Source: Castellaniella sp. (GTDB lineage: Bacteria > Pseudomonadota > Gammaproteobacteria > Burkholderiales > Burkholderiaceae_B). Taken from it: a stretch of 64,000 nucleotides of DNA. The stretch spans positions 1,488,001 through 1,552,000 of the forward strand of contig NZ_JAUCCU010000001.1 of NCBI RefSeq assembly GCF_034675845.1, read 5' to 3'. Below are positions 26,034 through 35,219 of this stretch, in pieces (position 1 is the stretch's first letter; each line of letters opens with the position of its first letter). The notes beneath the pieces were generated by a model. It did not search any database. It was not told the origin of the DNA and saw nothing but the letters and a program-made list of their open reading frames with translations. The position numbers and the translations under genes are program-made.

Positions 26034-27279
26034 ACTGCTGATCCAGGGCGGTCGCCCACTCCAGGGCGAGGTCACCATTTCCGGGGCCAAAAACGCCGCC
26101 TTGCCGATTCTATGCGCGGCCTTGCTAACCGACGAGCCCCTGGTGCTGGATAACGTCCCGGCCCTGCGCGACATCAGCACCACCCTCAGCCTGCTCGAAC
26201 GCATGGGGGTCCAATCCCAGCGTCCCGGCCCCCAACAAGTCACCTTGCACGCCCACCAGGTCCACAGTCAGGAAGCCCCCTACGATCTGGTCAAGACCAT
26301 GCGCGCCTCCATCCTGGTGCTGGGGCCGCTGGTGGCGCGCTTCGGCCAGGCGCGCGTCAGCCTGCCAGGGGGCTGCGCCATCGGCCAGCGCCCCGTGGAT
26401 CAGCACATCAAGGGCCTGGCCGCCATGGGTGCCAGCATCCACATCAACCATGGCTTTGTCGTGGCCCAGGCGCAGCGCCTGCGTGGCGCCAATATTCTCA
26501 CCGACATGGTCACCGTCACAGGCACCGAAAACCTGCTGATGGCGGCGACGCTGGCCGAAGGCCGCACCGTGCTGGAAAATGCCGCCTGTGAACCCGAAGT
26601 CATCGATCTGGCTCAGGTCCTGATCGCCATGGGCGCCCACATCGAAGGCCATGGCACCGACCGCATTGTCATCGAAGGCGTAGAACGCCTGCACGGTGCC
26701 CACCACCAGATCGTGCCCGACCGCATCGAGGCCGGTACCTTTCTATGCGCCGTGGCGGCCACCGGCGGCGACATCACCCTGCGCCGGGTTGCGCCCGACA
26801 CCCTGGGCGCCGTGCTGGATAAGCTCCGCGACGCCGGCCTGCACATCACCACCGGCCCGGACTGGATTCGCGCCCGCATGTCGAACCGCCCCCGCGCCAC
26901 CGGCTTTCGCACCAGTGAATACCCCGGTTTCCCCACCGACATGCAGGCCCAGTTGATGGCGCTCAATACGGTTGCCGAAGGCACTGCCGTCATCACCGAA
27001 AACATCTTCGAAAACCGTTTCATGCACGTGCAGGAACTCTGCCGCATGGGGGCCGACATCGAAATCGACGGCCACACTGCCGTGGTCCAGGGACACTCCG
27101 GACTGCTCGGAGCCACCGTCATGGCGACTGATCTGCGCGCCTCGGCCAGCCTGGTCATCGCCGGCCTGGCCGCCCAGGGCCAGACCACCGTCGAACGCAT
27201 CTACCACCTGGATCGCGGCTACGAACACATGGAACACAAGCTCCAGGCGCTGGGCGCCGACATCCAACGCATTCAATAG
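26026..27279 (+). CDS. murA: UDP-N-acetylglucosamine 1-carboxyvinyltransferase
   Basis: First committed step of peptidoglycan synthesis: transfer of enolpyruvate from PEP to UDP-GlcNAc. 417 residues from the ATG at 26026. Visible landmarks are SGAKNAALP with catalytic Lys22 and LPGGCAIGQRPVDQH with the fosfomycin-target Cys117. The C-terminal RVYHLDRGYEH-type segment appears as RIYHLDRGYEHMEHKLQALGA. The start overlaps ibaG, so the two are probably coupled. hisG follows after 10 bases. Confidence 0.96.
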   Translation: MDKLLIQGGRPLQGEVTISGAKNAALPILCAALLTDEPLVLDNVPALRDISTTLSLLERMGVQSQRPGPQQVTLHAHQVHSQEAPYDLVKTMRASILVLGPLVARFGQARVSLPGGCAIGQRPVDQHIKGLAAMGASIHINHGFVVAQAQRLRGANILTDMVTVTGTENLLMAATLAEGRTVLENAACEPEVIDLAQVLIAMGAHIEGHGTDRIVIEGVERLHGAHHQIVPDRIEAGTFLCAVAATGGDITLRRVAPDTLGAVLDKLRDAGLHITTGPDWIRARMSNRPRATGFRTSEYPGFPTDMQAQLMALNTVAEGTAVITENIFENRFMHVQELCRMGADIEIDGHTAVVQGHSGLLGATVMATDLRASASLVIAGLAAQGQTTVERIYHLDRGYEHMEHKLQALGADIQRIQ

Positions 27280-27289
27280 GCACCTTGAC

Positions 27290-27961
27290 ATGGCACAGAC
27301 GCCGCTGACCCTGGCCTTATCCAAAGGCCGCATTTTTGAAGAAACCCTGCCCCTGCTGGCAGCGGCAGGCGTCGGGGTGCCGGAAAGCCCGGAATCCTCG
27401 CGCAAACTCATCCTGCCCACCGACTCGCCCGATCTGCGCATCATCATCGTGCGGGCCTCCGATGTCCCCACGTACGTACAGTACGGCGCGGCGGATTTCG
27501 GCATCGCCGGCAAGGACGTTCTGCACGAGCACCTGGCCCAACACCCCGGCGGCCTGTACCAGCCCATCGACCTGAATATCGCCCACTGCCGCCTGTGCGT
27601 GGCCGGCCCCGAGGGCTTTGACTACCAGGCGGCCGTGCGTCAGGGCTCGCGCCTGCGCATCGCCACCAAATACGTACGCGCCGCTCGCGAGCACTTTGCC
27701 GCCAAGGGCGTGCATGTGGACATCATCAAGCTCTACGGCTCTATGGAACTGGCCCCGCTGGTCGGCCTGGCCGACGCCATCGTCGACCTGGTGTCCTCCG
27801 GCGGCACGCTGCGCGCCAACCGCCTGGTCGAACTGGAAGAGGTCAGCCACATTTCTTCGCGCCTGATCGTCAACCAGGCCGCCCTGAAGATGCACGCGCC
27901 CCGCTTGCAGCCCTTTCTCGACGCTTTTGCCCTGGCATCCAGCGACATGGGACAGGCCTGA
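27290..27961 (+). CDS. hisG: ATP phosphoribosyltransferase, short form
   Basis: First step of histidine synthesis (ATP plus PRPP). 223 residues, so the short form that lacks the C-terminal regulatory domain and works with HisZ, which is not in this window. Landmarks are LALSKGRIFEETLPLL, DVPTYVQYGAADFGIAGKD and DAIVDLVSSGGTLRANRL. The ATG at 27290 is preferred; the longer frame runs back into murA. It heads the his block and is possibly co-transcribed with murA. Confidence 0.95.
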   Translation: MAQTPLTLALSKGRIFEETLPLLAAAGVGVPESPESSRKLILPTDSPDLRIIIVRASDVPTYVQYGAADFGIAGKDVLHEHLAQHPGGLYQPIDLNIAHCRLCVAGPEGFDYQAAVRQGSRLRIATKYVRAAREHFAAKGVHVDIIKLYGSMELAPLVGLADAIVDLVSSGGTLRANRLVELEEVSHISSRLIVNQAALKMHAPRLQPFLDAFALASSDMGQA

Positions 27962-27997
27962 AGTAAGATAGGCATTTACGCACTCGCTTTTGCTGCC

Positions 27998-29315
27998 ATG
28001 TCTCTGATCAACCGCCTGGATGCCCGCTCTGCCGATTTTGATGCGGCCCTGACCCATTTGCTGGCTTACGATGCCTCGCAGGACGAACGCATCGAATCCA
28101 CGGTTCGCGATATTCTGCGCGATGTGCAGTCGCGTGGCGACGCCGCCGTGCTGGACTACACCGCCCGCTTTGATCAGGTACAGGCCAGCCGTCTTGCCGA
28201 CCTGGAAATCCCCCTGGCTGAATGCCGCGCCGCCCTGGCGGCACTGCCCGCCGACCAGCGCGCCGCGCTGGAATCCGCCGCCGAACGCGTCCGCCGCTAC
28301 CACGAGCGCCAGCGCGCCGAGACCTGGACCTACACCGAGCCCGATGGCACGATGCTCGGCCAGCAGATCACGCCGCTGGACAGCGTGGGTCTGTATGTAC
28401 CGGGCGGCAAGGCCGCCTACCCCTCCTCGGTGCTGATGAACGCCATTCCCGCCAAGGTCGCGGGGGTGCCGCAGCTGATCATGGTCACCCCCACCCCAGG
28501 CGGCACGCACAACCCCATGGTGCTGGCTGCCGCCGCCCTGGGCGGGGTGGACCGCATCTTTGCCATCGGCGGAGCGCAGGCTGTCGGGGCGCTGGCCTAC
28601 GGCACCCAAACCCTGCCCGCCGTCGACAAGATCGTCGGCCCAGGCAATGCTTACGTGGCTGCCGCAAAACGCCGGGTATTCGGCACGGTCGGCATCGACA
28701 TGATTGCCGGACCCTCCGAAATCCTGATTCTGGCCGACGGCAGCACGCCAGCCGATTGGCTGGCCATCGACCTTTTTTTCCCAAGCCGAACACGACGAAC
28801 TCGCCCAGGCCATCTTGCTGTGCCCGGATGCCGCCTACCTGGACGCCGTATACGCCGCCATCGAACGGCTACTGCCAAGCCAGCCACGCGCCGACATCCT
28901 GCGCGTCAGCCTGGCCAATCGCGGTGCGCTGATCCAAACCAGCAGCCTCGAACAGGCCTGCGAACTCGTCAACCGCATCGCCCCCGAACACCTGGAAATC
29001 TCCACCCGAAACCCGCAGGCCCTACTCCCGCTCATCCGCCATGCAGGGGCGATTTTCCTGGGCGCCTACAGCTCCGAATCCCTGGGCGATTATTGCGCCG
29101 GACCGAATCACGTCCTGCCCACCGCCCGCACAGCACGCTTTTCATCGCCGTTGGGCGTGTATGATTTCCAGAAACGCAGCAGCCTGATCCAGGTCTCCGC
29201 CGCCGGAGCGCAGGTATTGGGCCGCATTGCCGCCACCTTGGCCACCGGCGAGGGCCTTCACGCCCACGCCGCCAGTGCCGCCGCCCGGCTGGATACCAGC
29301 AGCCAACCCGCTTGA
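27998..29315 (+). CDS. hisD: Histidinol dehydrogenase, interrupted by a +1 frameshift in a T7 run
   Basis: Catalyses the last two steps to histidine. The start frame encodes the first 260 residues well: YVPGGKAAYPSSVLMNAIPAKVAGV, FAIGGAQAVGALAYGT and GPGNAYVAAAKR. At 28773-28779 a run of seven T shifts the frame. Removing one T gives LFSQAEHDELAQA and joins the second half in the next frame, with RIAPEHLEIS, YSSESLGDYCAGPNHVLPT and SSPLGVYDFQKR. Unjoined, the first frame runs on as unrelated residues to 29164. Both halves are otherwise intact, so a sequencing or assembly error is the simplest reading. A true mutation or polymerase slippage is the alternative. Confidence 0.92.
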
Positions 29316-29345
29316 TTTTCTTTTGCAGGACTCTGACTCGTTACC

Positions 29346-29933
29346 ATGCGCACCGCCACGATCGAACGCAATACCCAGGAAACTCGCATCCGCGCCACCA
29401 TCAACCTCGATGGCACGGGCGCACGCACCCTGAACACCGGGGTGCCTTTCCTGGATCACATGCTCGACCAGATCGCCCGCCACGGCCTGTTTGATCTCGA
29501 TATCCAATGTGATGGCGACGTTCACATCGACGACCACCACAGCGTCGAGGACGTGGGCATTACCCTGGGCCAGGCCTTTGCCGTCGCCGCCGGCAACAAG
29601 GCCGGCCTGCGCCGCTATGGCCATGCCTACGTGCCGCTGGACGAATCCCTGTCGCGTGTGGTGATTGATCTCTCCGGGCGTCCCGGCCTGTACTATCACG
29701 TCGATTACGCCCGCGCCCTGATCGGGCGCTTCGATGTCGATCTGGCCCGCGAATTCTTCCAGGGCTTCGTCAACCACGCCCTGGCCACCGTGCACATCGA
29801 CAATCTGCGCGGCGAAAACGCCCACCATCAATGCGAGACCATCTTCAAGGCCTTTGGCCGCGCCCTGCGCATGGCCACAGAAATCGACCCGCGCGCCGGC
29901 AATACCATCCCTTCCACCAAAGGCGCCCTCTAA
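29346..29933 (+). CDS. hisB: Imidazoleglycerol-phosphate dehydratase
   Basis: 195-residue monofunctional HisB (no phosphatase domain). The metal-binding motifs are DVHIDDHHSVEDVGI near residue 58 and HHQCETIFKAFGRALR near residue 160. It follows hisD by 30 bases, where hisC would normally stand in this operon type. The preceding TTGCAGGACT contains a usable ribosome binding site. Confidence 0.95.
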   Translation: MRTATIERNTQETRIRATINLDGTGARTLNTGVPFLDHMLDQIARHGLFDLDIQCDGDVHIDDHHSVEDVGITLGQAFAVAAGNKAGLRRYGHAYVPLDESLSRVVIDLSGRPGLYYHVDYARALIGRFDVDLAREFFQGFVNHALATVHIDNLRGENAHHQCETIFKAFGRALRMATEIDPRAGNTIPSTKGAL

Positions 29934-29975
29934 GCACCGCGATACTTCGTCTCCCGCCCTCAGGACTACTACATC

Positions 29976-30617
29976 GTGACTCGCATCGCCATCGTCGATT
30001 ACGGCATGGGTAATTTCCACTCAGTGGCACGCGCCCTACAGGCCGCCGCGCCGCAGGACACGATCAGCATCGTGCGCGATGCCGCCGGCATACAGGCTGC
30101 CGATCGCATCGTCTTTCCCGGCCAAGGCGCCATGCCAGACTGCATGCACACCTTGGATGCGTCCGGACTGCGCCAGGCCATCCTGCAAGCGGCCCGCGAA
30201 AAACCCCTGCTGGGGATCTGCGTCGGCGAACAAATGCTGTTTGACGCCAGCGACGAAGGCGACACCCCAGGGCTGGGCCTGTTTGCCGGCCAGGTGCGCC
30301 GCTTCAGTGGCGCGCCCTTCCAGCCAGGACCGGCAGCCATGCGCCTGAAGATTCCACACATGGGCTGGAACACCGTTACCCGCACCCGCCCCCATTCGCT
30401 CTGGGAAGGCATCGCGCCCGACACCCCTTTTTACTTCGTGCACAGCTATTACGCCGACCCGGCGGATACCTCCCTGATTGCGGCCACCAGCCGTTACGGG
30501 CACAAGTTCTGCTGTGCCGTTGCAGCCGACAACATTTTTGCCGTACAGTTTCACCCAGAAAAAAGCGCCGCACCCGGCCTGCAGCTCTACCGCAACTTCA
30601 CCCGCTGGCAACCCTGA
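29976..30617 (+). CDS. hisH: Imidazole glycerol phosphate synthase, glutamine amidotransferase subunit
   Basis: 213 residues starting at GTG 29976 (MTRIAIVDYGMGNFHSV), preceded by AGGACT. It provides ammonia to HisF. The class I amidotransferase nucleophile lies in LLGICVGEQMLF (about residue 84), and the catalytic His-x-Glu is in AVQFHPEKS near the C-terminus. The usual GICLGMQ reads GICVGEQ here, a conservative variant. Confidence 0.94.
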   Translation: MTRIAIVDYGMGNFHSVARALQAAAPQDTISIVRDAAGIQAADRIVFPGQGAMPDCMHTLDASGLRQAILQAAREKPLLGICVGEQMLFDASDEGDTPGLGLFAGQVRRFSGAPFQPGPAAMRLKIPHMGWNTVTRTRPHSLWEGIAPDTPFYFVHSYYADPADTSLIAATSRYGHKFCCAVAADNIFAVQFHPEKSAAPGLQLYRNFTRWQP

Positions 30618-30667
30618 CTTATGCCCACGCCCGGTTTTTTCATTTCACCTGCACTGACACGACAACC

Positions 30668-31447
30668 ATGCTTCTGATCCCCGCCATCGACCTCAAAGAC
30701 GGACGCTGCGTGCGCCTGCGCCAAGGCGACCTGGCTGACGCCACCGTCTTTTCCGAAGACCCTGCCGCCATGGCCATCCAATGGGTTGACCAAGGCGCCC
30801 GCCGCCTGCACCTGGTAGACCTGAATGGCGCCATCGCCGGCAAGCCCCGCAACGGCGCTGCCATCCAGGCCATCGTGGACGCCACCGACGAGGACGTCCC
30901 CATCCAGATCGGAGGTGGTATCCGCGATCTGGACACGGTGGAATACTATCTGGACAACGGCATCTCCTACGTCATCATCGGCACCGCCGCCGTCAAGGAC
31001 CCCGGCTTCCTCAGCGACGCATGTTCCGCCTTTCCCGGCCACATCATCGTCGGCCTGGACGCCCGCGAAGGCAAGGTTGCCACCGACGGCTGGTCGAAAC
31101 TCACCCGCCACGACGTCATCGACCTGGCCCGCAAGTTCGAAGACTACGGCTGCGAATCCATCATCTATACCGATATCGGCCGCGACGGCATGCTCAGTGG
31201 CGTCAACATCGAAGCCACCGTCCGCCTGTCCCAGGCCGTGCATGTGCCGGTCATCGCCTCCGGCGGGGTCGCCTCGCTGGACGATATCCGGGCCTTGTGC
31301 GCCGTCGCCAAAGAAGGCATCGACGGTGCCATCCTGGGCCGCAGCATCTACGAAGGCACCCTGGACTTCACCCAGGCCCAAGCCCTGGCAGACTCGCTGT
31401 GCGAGCCTGAAGACGGCCCCGACAACGACGCCGAGCCCGCCGCATGA
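30668..31447 (+). CDS. hisA: ProFAR isomerase
   Basis: 259-residue beta/alpha barrel that isomerises ProFAR to PRFAR. It opens with LLIPAIDLKDGRCVRLRQGD (catalytic Asp8), with the later DARE...VATDGW and YTDIGRDGMLSGVN (second catalytic aspartate). An acidic tail of about 12 residues (EDGPDNDAEPAA) extends past the usual end. It overlaps hisF by four bases. Confidence 0.95.
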   Translation: MLLIPAIDLKDGRCVRLRQGDLADATVFSEDPAAMAIQWVDQGARRLHLVDLNGAIAGKPRNGAAIQAIVDATDEDVPIQIGGGIRDLDTVEYYLDNGISYVIIGTAAVKDPGFLSDACSAFPGHIIVGLDAREGKVATDGWSKLTRHDVIDLARKFEDYGCESIIYTDIGRDGMLSGVNIEATVRLSQAVHVPVIASGGVASLDDIRALCAVAKEGIDGAILGRSIYEGTLDFTQAQALADSLCEPEDGPDNDAEPAA

Positions 31448-32244
31448 GCACCACCCCCGACCAGATCTCCGATCTGTGCTGCCGCATCATTCCCTGCCTG
31501 GATGTCAATGCAGGCAGGGTCGTCAAGGGCGTCAATTTCGTCAATCTCGCCGACGCTGGTGATCCTGTTGAAATCGCCCGCCGCTACGACGAGCAAGGTG
31601 CCGATGAAATTACCTTTCTGGACATCACGGCCACCTCCGACGACCGCGACCTGATCCTGCCCATCATCGAAGCCGTGGCCAAGCAGATCTTCATCCCCCT
31701 GACCGTGGGTGGCGGCGTGCGCCAGGTGGCCGATATCCAGCGCCTGCTGGACGCCGGGGCCGACAAAGTCTCCATCAACAGCGCCGCCGTGGCCCATCCC
31801 GAACTCGTGGCCGAGGCCGCCCGGCACCACGGTTCGCAGTGCATTGTGGTGGCCCTGGACGCCCGTCGCGTCTCGGCGGATACCGAGCCCCCACGCTGGG
31901 AGATCTTCACCCACGGTGGGCGCCAAGGCACCGGCCTGGACGCCATTGCCTGGGCGCGCCGCATGGCCGACGCCGGCGCCGGCGAGTTGCTGCTCACCAG
32001 CATGGACCGCGACGGTACAAAATCCGGTTTTGACCTGGCCCTGACCCGTGCCGTGGCCGATGCCGTCCCCGTGCCTGTCATTGCCTCGGGCGGTGTAGGC
32101 AATCTGCAGCACTTGGCCGATGGCGTGCTGCAGGGCCACGCCAGCGCCGTCCTGGCTGCCAGCATCTTCCATTTTGGCCAGCACACCCTGGCCGAGGCCA
32201 AGGACTATCTGGCGGCCCAAGGCATCCGGGTACGACGGCCATGA
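31444..32244 (+). CDS. hisF: Imidazole glycerol phosphate synthase, cyclase subunit
   Basis: 266-residue barrel: IIPCLDVNAGRVVKGVNF, ADEITFLDITATSD and GELLLTSMDRDGTKSGFD contain the two catalytic aspartates. It works with HisH to make IGP and AICAR. ATGA overlaps join it to hisA upstream and to hisI downstream. Confidence 0.96.
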   Translation: MSTTPDQISDLCCRIIPCLDVNAGRVVKGVNFVNLADAGDPVEIARRYDEQGADEITFLDITATSDDRDLILPIIEAVAKQIFIPLTVGGGVRQVADIQRLLDAGADKVSINSAAVAHPELVAEAARHHGSQCIVVALDARRVSADTEPPRWEIFTHGGRQGTGLDAIAWARRMADAGAGELLLTSMDRDGTKSGFDLALTRAVADAVPVPVIASGGVGNLQHLADGVLQGHASAVLAASIFHFGQHTLAEAKDYLAAQGIRVRRP

Positions 32245-32678
32245 TCGCAGCCACGGATTCCTCGGGTGTCAGCCCCGCCTGGCTGGCCGAACTCACCTTC
32301 GACGCCCAGGGCTTGATCCCGGCCATCGCCCAGGATGCCGACAGCGGCACCATCCTGATGGTGGCCTGGATGAACGCCGAAGCCGTCCAGGAAACCGTGC
32401 GCACCGGCTGTGCCGTTTATTACTCACGCTCACGCCAGCGCCTCTGGCGCAAAGGCGAAGAATCCGGCCACATCCAGCAGGTACACGACATCCGGCTGGA
32501 TTGCGACGGCGACGTGTTGTTGCTGAAAATCACGCAGATCGGCGGCATTGCCTGCCACACCGGTCGCCAACGCTGCTTCTACCGCCATCTGGATCTGGCT
32601 GCCCAGCCACCACAGTGGCTGATTCAGGACCCGATCCTGAAAGACCCGCAATCCATTTACGGCACCCCAAAGTCCTGA
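32241..32678 (+). CDS. hisI: Phosphoribosyl-AMP cyclohydrolase
   Basis: 145-residue monofunctional HisI. Landmarks are ILMVAWMNAEAVQETVRTG, YYSRSRQRLWRKGEESGH, VHDIRLDCDGDVLLLKI and CHTGRQRCFYR, which carry the zinc/magnesium-binding cysteines and aspartates. Coupled to hisF; hisE follows after 51 bases as a separate gene. Confidence 0.95.
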   Translation: MIAATDSSGVSPAWLAELTFDAQGLIPAIAQDADSGTILMVAWMNAEAVQETVRTGCAVYYSRSRQRLWRKGEESGHIQQVHDIRLDCDGDVLLLKITQIGGIACHTGRQRCFYRHLDLAAQPPQWLIQDPILKDPQSIYGTPKS

Positions 32679-32729
32679 AAACCACCCTATTTCAGACCCC
32701 TGCACAGGCGCTCTTACCTTATCTCTGCC

Positions 32730-33083
32730 ATGTCCACCACCCTGAATTCAGCTCCCTCCGACATCCTGACCCGCCTGGCTGACACACTGGCGGCCCGCCG
32801 CCCAGACCATGGCGGCGACCCGGCCACCTCCTATACCGCCAAGCTCCTCGCCCGTGGCCCGGACGCCTTTCTGAAGAAAATCGGCGAAGAAGCCACCGAA
32901 CTCGTCATGGCCGCCAAAGACGGACAAGCAGACCGCATCGTGGCCGAGACCGCCGACCTCTGGTTCCATTGCCTGGTCGCCCTGACCCACTACAACCTAC
33001 GCCCTGAAGACGTGCTGGCCGAACTCGCCCGCCGTGAGGGCCTCTCGGGCCTGACTGAAAAGGCTGCCCGCCCAAAATCCTGA
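32730..33083 (+). CDS. hisE: Phosphoribosyl-ATP pyrophosphatase
   Basis: 117-residue all-alpha MazG-like pyrophosphohydrolase: SYTAKLLARGPDAFLKKIGEEATELVMAAKDG with the metal-binding E-E-x-x-E pattern. It then shows IVAETADLWFHCLVALTHYNL. It removes pyrophosphate from PR-ATP. Last his gene of the block; the 147 bases after it hold no gene. Confidence 0.94.
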   Translation: MSTTLNSAPSDILTRLADTLAARRPDHGGDPATSYTAKLLARGPDAFLKKIGEEATELVMAAKDGQADRIVAETADLWFHCLVALTHYNLRPEDVLAELARREGLSGLTEKAARPKS

Positions 33084-33230
33084 CGTACGCACCCATTTAT
33101 CCAGCGCAAGGCCTAGGACATACCCGAAGCCAGGACCAAATCCTCACGCCCTCAGCACGGCCTCCAACAAAATGTGGCAACATACGGGACTGAACGGGCC
33201 GATGTCCGGCCCCACGTAGTCATTGTCCCC

Positions 33231-33599
33231 ATGAGTCACGATTGTCTGTTCTGTAAAATCGCCCGGCACGAAATCCCCGCTAAAATCGTGCACGAGGACG
33301 AAGAATTTCTGGCCTTCCACGATATCAATCCGGCTGCTCCAGTACACCTGCTGCTCATCCCAAAGCATCACATCGCCTCATTGGCCGACATCACCCCGGC
33401 TGATCATGCGTGGTTGGGCCGCATGCTGCAGCTGGTCCCTGGTTTGGCGGCTGATAACGGCTGCCATCCCCTGCCTGAAGGCGGCTTTCGGCTGGTGGCC
33501 AATACCGGCACCGAAGGCGGCCAGGAAATCCATCACCTACATTTTCATATCCTGGGTGGCACACGCCCCTGGTCTAATCGCGCGGCACCTGCCGCCTAA
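33231..33599 (+). CDS. HIT family protein (histidine triad hydrolase, HinT-like)
   Basis: 122 residues from the ATG at 33231, with CLFCKIARHEIPAKIVHEDEEFLAFHDINPAAPVHLLLIPK and the histidine triad HHLHFHILGG near the end. HinT-like enzymes hydrolyse AMP-lysine or aminoacyl-AMP type substrates. The longer frame from 33174 adds residues without family similarity. It commonly sits between hisE and tatA in beta-proteobacteria; tatA begins 9 bases later. Confidence 0.92.
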   Translation: MSHDCLFCKIARHEIPAKIVHEDEEFLAFHDINPAAPVHLLLIPKHHIASLADITPADHAWLGRMLQLVPGLAADNGCHPLPEGGFRLVANTGTEGGQEIHHLHFHILGGTRPWSNRAAPAA

Positions 33600-33608
33600 G
33601 GAGCTCTC

Positions 33609-33842
33609 ATGGGTAGTTTCAGCATCTGGCACTGGCTAATCGTCCTGGTCATCGTTGCCCTGGTCTTTGGCACCAAAAAACTGCGTAATATGGGCGAAGA
33701 TCTCGGCGGCGCCGTCAAGGGCTTCAAAAAGGGCATGAAAGAAGCCCAGGACGACACCCCCGACGCCAAACCATCCGTCACCCAAAAGGTCCAGGATGCC
33801 AATACCGTGGACGTCCAGGCCCGCGAAAAATCCGATATCTGA
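33609..33842 (+). CDS. tatA: Sec-independent translocase subunit TatA
   Basis: 77 residues: one N-terminal membrane helix (IWHWLIVLVIVALVFG), the FGTKKLRNMGEDLGGAVKGFKKG hinge and amphipathic helix, then a charged tail. It forms the pore for folded twin-arginine substrates. A GGAG ribosome site precedes the ATG. Confidence 0.96.
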   Translation: MGSFSIWHWLIVLVIVALVFGTKKLRNMGEDLGGAVKGFKKGMKEAQDDTPDAKPSVTQKVQDANTVDVQAREKSDI

Positions 33843-33868
33843 TGATCGCCATCTAAACCGGGATCTCC

Positions 33869-34384
33869 ATGTTTGATGTCAGTTTCACCGAGCTGATGCT
33901 GATCGGCGTGATCGCGCTGATCGTCATTGGCCCCGAACGCCTACCCAAGGTCGCCCGCACCATCGGCCACCTGCTGGGTCGTGCCCAGCGCTATGTCAAT
34001 GAAGTCAAAACCGATATCCAAAAAGAAATCGACATAAAGGAAATCGGTGATATCAAACACCAAATGGAGGACGCTGCCCGCTCGGTACAGTCCTCGATGT
34101 CCAGTTCGGTCGACGATCTGAAGGCAGCCGTCACTCAGCCCACCCAGGCCTTGAAGGACTCCCTCGCCGAAGCCCGCCAGGCCCTGGACATCAGCGCCGT
34201 TGCCCCCGGCTCCGACAGCACTGCACCTGTGGCGGACAGCAATGCCGCTGAAAAACCCGCCGCCAACCCGATCCCGGGCACGCCTGCGACACCAGACTCT
34301 GCGGCGACTGCAGCACCAGCAATCACCGTCCCGGACGTCACTCAGCCTGTCCGCCAGCCCACCCCCACTGAATCCAGCCACTGA
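33869..34384 (+). CDS. tatB: Sec-independent translocase subunit TatB
   Basis: 171 residues beginning MFDVSFTELMLIGVIALIVIGPERLPKVARTIG, the TatB membrane helix and hinge with the conserved glutamate and G-P-E-R-L-P motif. A long amphipathic helix and a proline/alanine-rich disordered tail follow. It acts with TatC as the receptor for twin-arginine signal peptides. Confidence 0.95.
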   Translation: MFDVSFTELMLIGVIALIVIGPERLPKVARTIGHLLGRAQRYVNEVKTDIQKEIDIKEIGDIKHQMEDAARSVQSSMSSSVDDLKAAVTQPTQALKDSLAEARQALDISAVAPGSDSTAPVADSNAAEKPAANPIPGTPATPDSAATAAPAITVPDVTQPVRQPTPTESSH

Positions 34385-34392
34385 CGCACCGC

Positions 34393-35199
34393 ATGACTGA
34401 CGCATCTGACGCCTCCTCCCAGGACTCCTTCATCTCCCACCTGATGGAGCTGCGCAACCGCCTGCTCAAGGTCGTCGGCGTCGTGCTGGGAATTTTTGTG
34501 GTGCTGTTTCTGTATCCGGGTCCATCCGCCATCTATGATGCGCTGGCACAGCCCATGCTGGCTTCGCTGCCTGCCGGCACCCGCATGATCGCCACCGGGG
34601 TGATTACGCCGTTCATGGTGCCCATCAAGGTCACCTTGCTGGCGGCCTTTGTGCTGGGCCTGCCGGTCGTGCTGTACCAGACCTGGGCCTTTGTGGCCCC
34701 TGGCCTGTACCGCCACGAACAGCGCCTGGCCCTGCCCCTGATCGTTTCCAGCACATTCCTGTTTTTGCTGGGCATGGCATTTTGCTACTTCGTCGTGTTC
34801 CACACGGTATTCAGCTTCATTGCCGGGTTTTCTCCTGAATCCATCACGCCAGCCCCTGACATCGAGGCCTACGTCAATTTCGTCATGACCATGTTCCTGG
34901 CTTTCGGGGTCACTTTCGAAGTTCCGGTCGCAGTCATTCTGCTGGTGAAAACCGGCATGGTCACCGTCAAGAAACTGCGTGAAATCCGCGGCTATGTCGT
35001 CGTCGGCGCCTTTATCCTGGCGGCCATCGTCACCCCGCCCGACGTCCTCAGCCAGATCCTGCTGGCCGCACCGCTGTGCCTGCTGTACGAACTGGGCATC
35101 CTGGCAGCCGTCTTCATCGAAAAACGCCAACCCCAGGAAGCCGACCCCGCCGATCAGGCGCAGGCGGTCACCCAGACCGACGACAAGGCCCAGCCCTGA
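34393..35199 (+). CDS. tatC: Sec-independent translocase subunit TatC
   Basis: 268-residue six-helix membrane protein: SFISHLMELRNRLLKVV at the N-terminus, PFMVPIKVTLLAAFVLGLPVVLYQ-type second segment, and FGVTFEVPVAVILLVKTGMV with the conserved glutamate. It recognises the twin-arginine motif. It starts 8 bases after tatB. It is convergent with dsbD, whose stop lies 20 bases away. Confidence 0.96.
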   Translation: MTDASDASSQDSFISHLMELRNRLLKVVGVVLGIFVVLFLYPGPSAIYDALAQPMLASLPAGTRMIATGVITPFMVPIKVTLLAAFVLGLPVVLYQTWAFVAPGLYRHEQRLALPLIVSSTFLFLLGMAFCYFVVFHTVFSFIAGFSPESITPAPDIEAYVNFVMTMFLAFGVTFEVPVAVILLVKTGMVTVKKLREIRGYVVVGAFILAAIVTPPDVLSQILLAAPLCLLYELGILAAVFIEKRQPQEADPADQAQAVTQTDDKAQP

Positions 35200-35219
35200 T
35201 TTGGCACCCGGCTGGCCAG

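Noticed and set aside
28773..28779. Programmed frameshift in hisD
   Set aside because: A T7 run is short for known transcriptional slippage cassettes, no stimulatory structure was seen, and the parallel rpsS lesion favours sequence error.
28222..28932. 236-codon plus-strand frame bridging the hisD break
   Set aside because: Arginine-rich translation of the third hisD frame with no similarity; not a separate gene.
33190..33230. GC-rich inverted repeat GGGCCG/CGGCCC before the HIT gene as a terminator after hisE
   Set aside because: Only a 6-bp stem without a T-run; too weak to assert.
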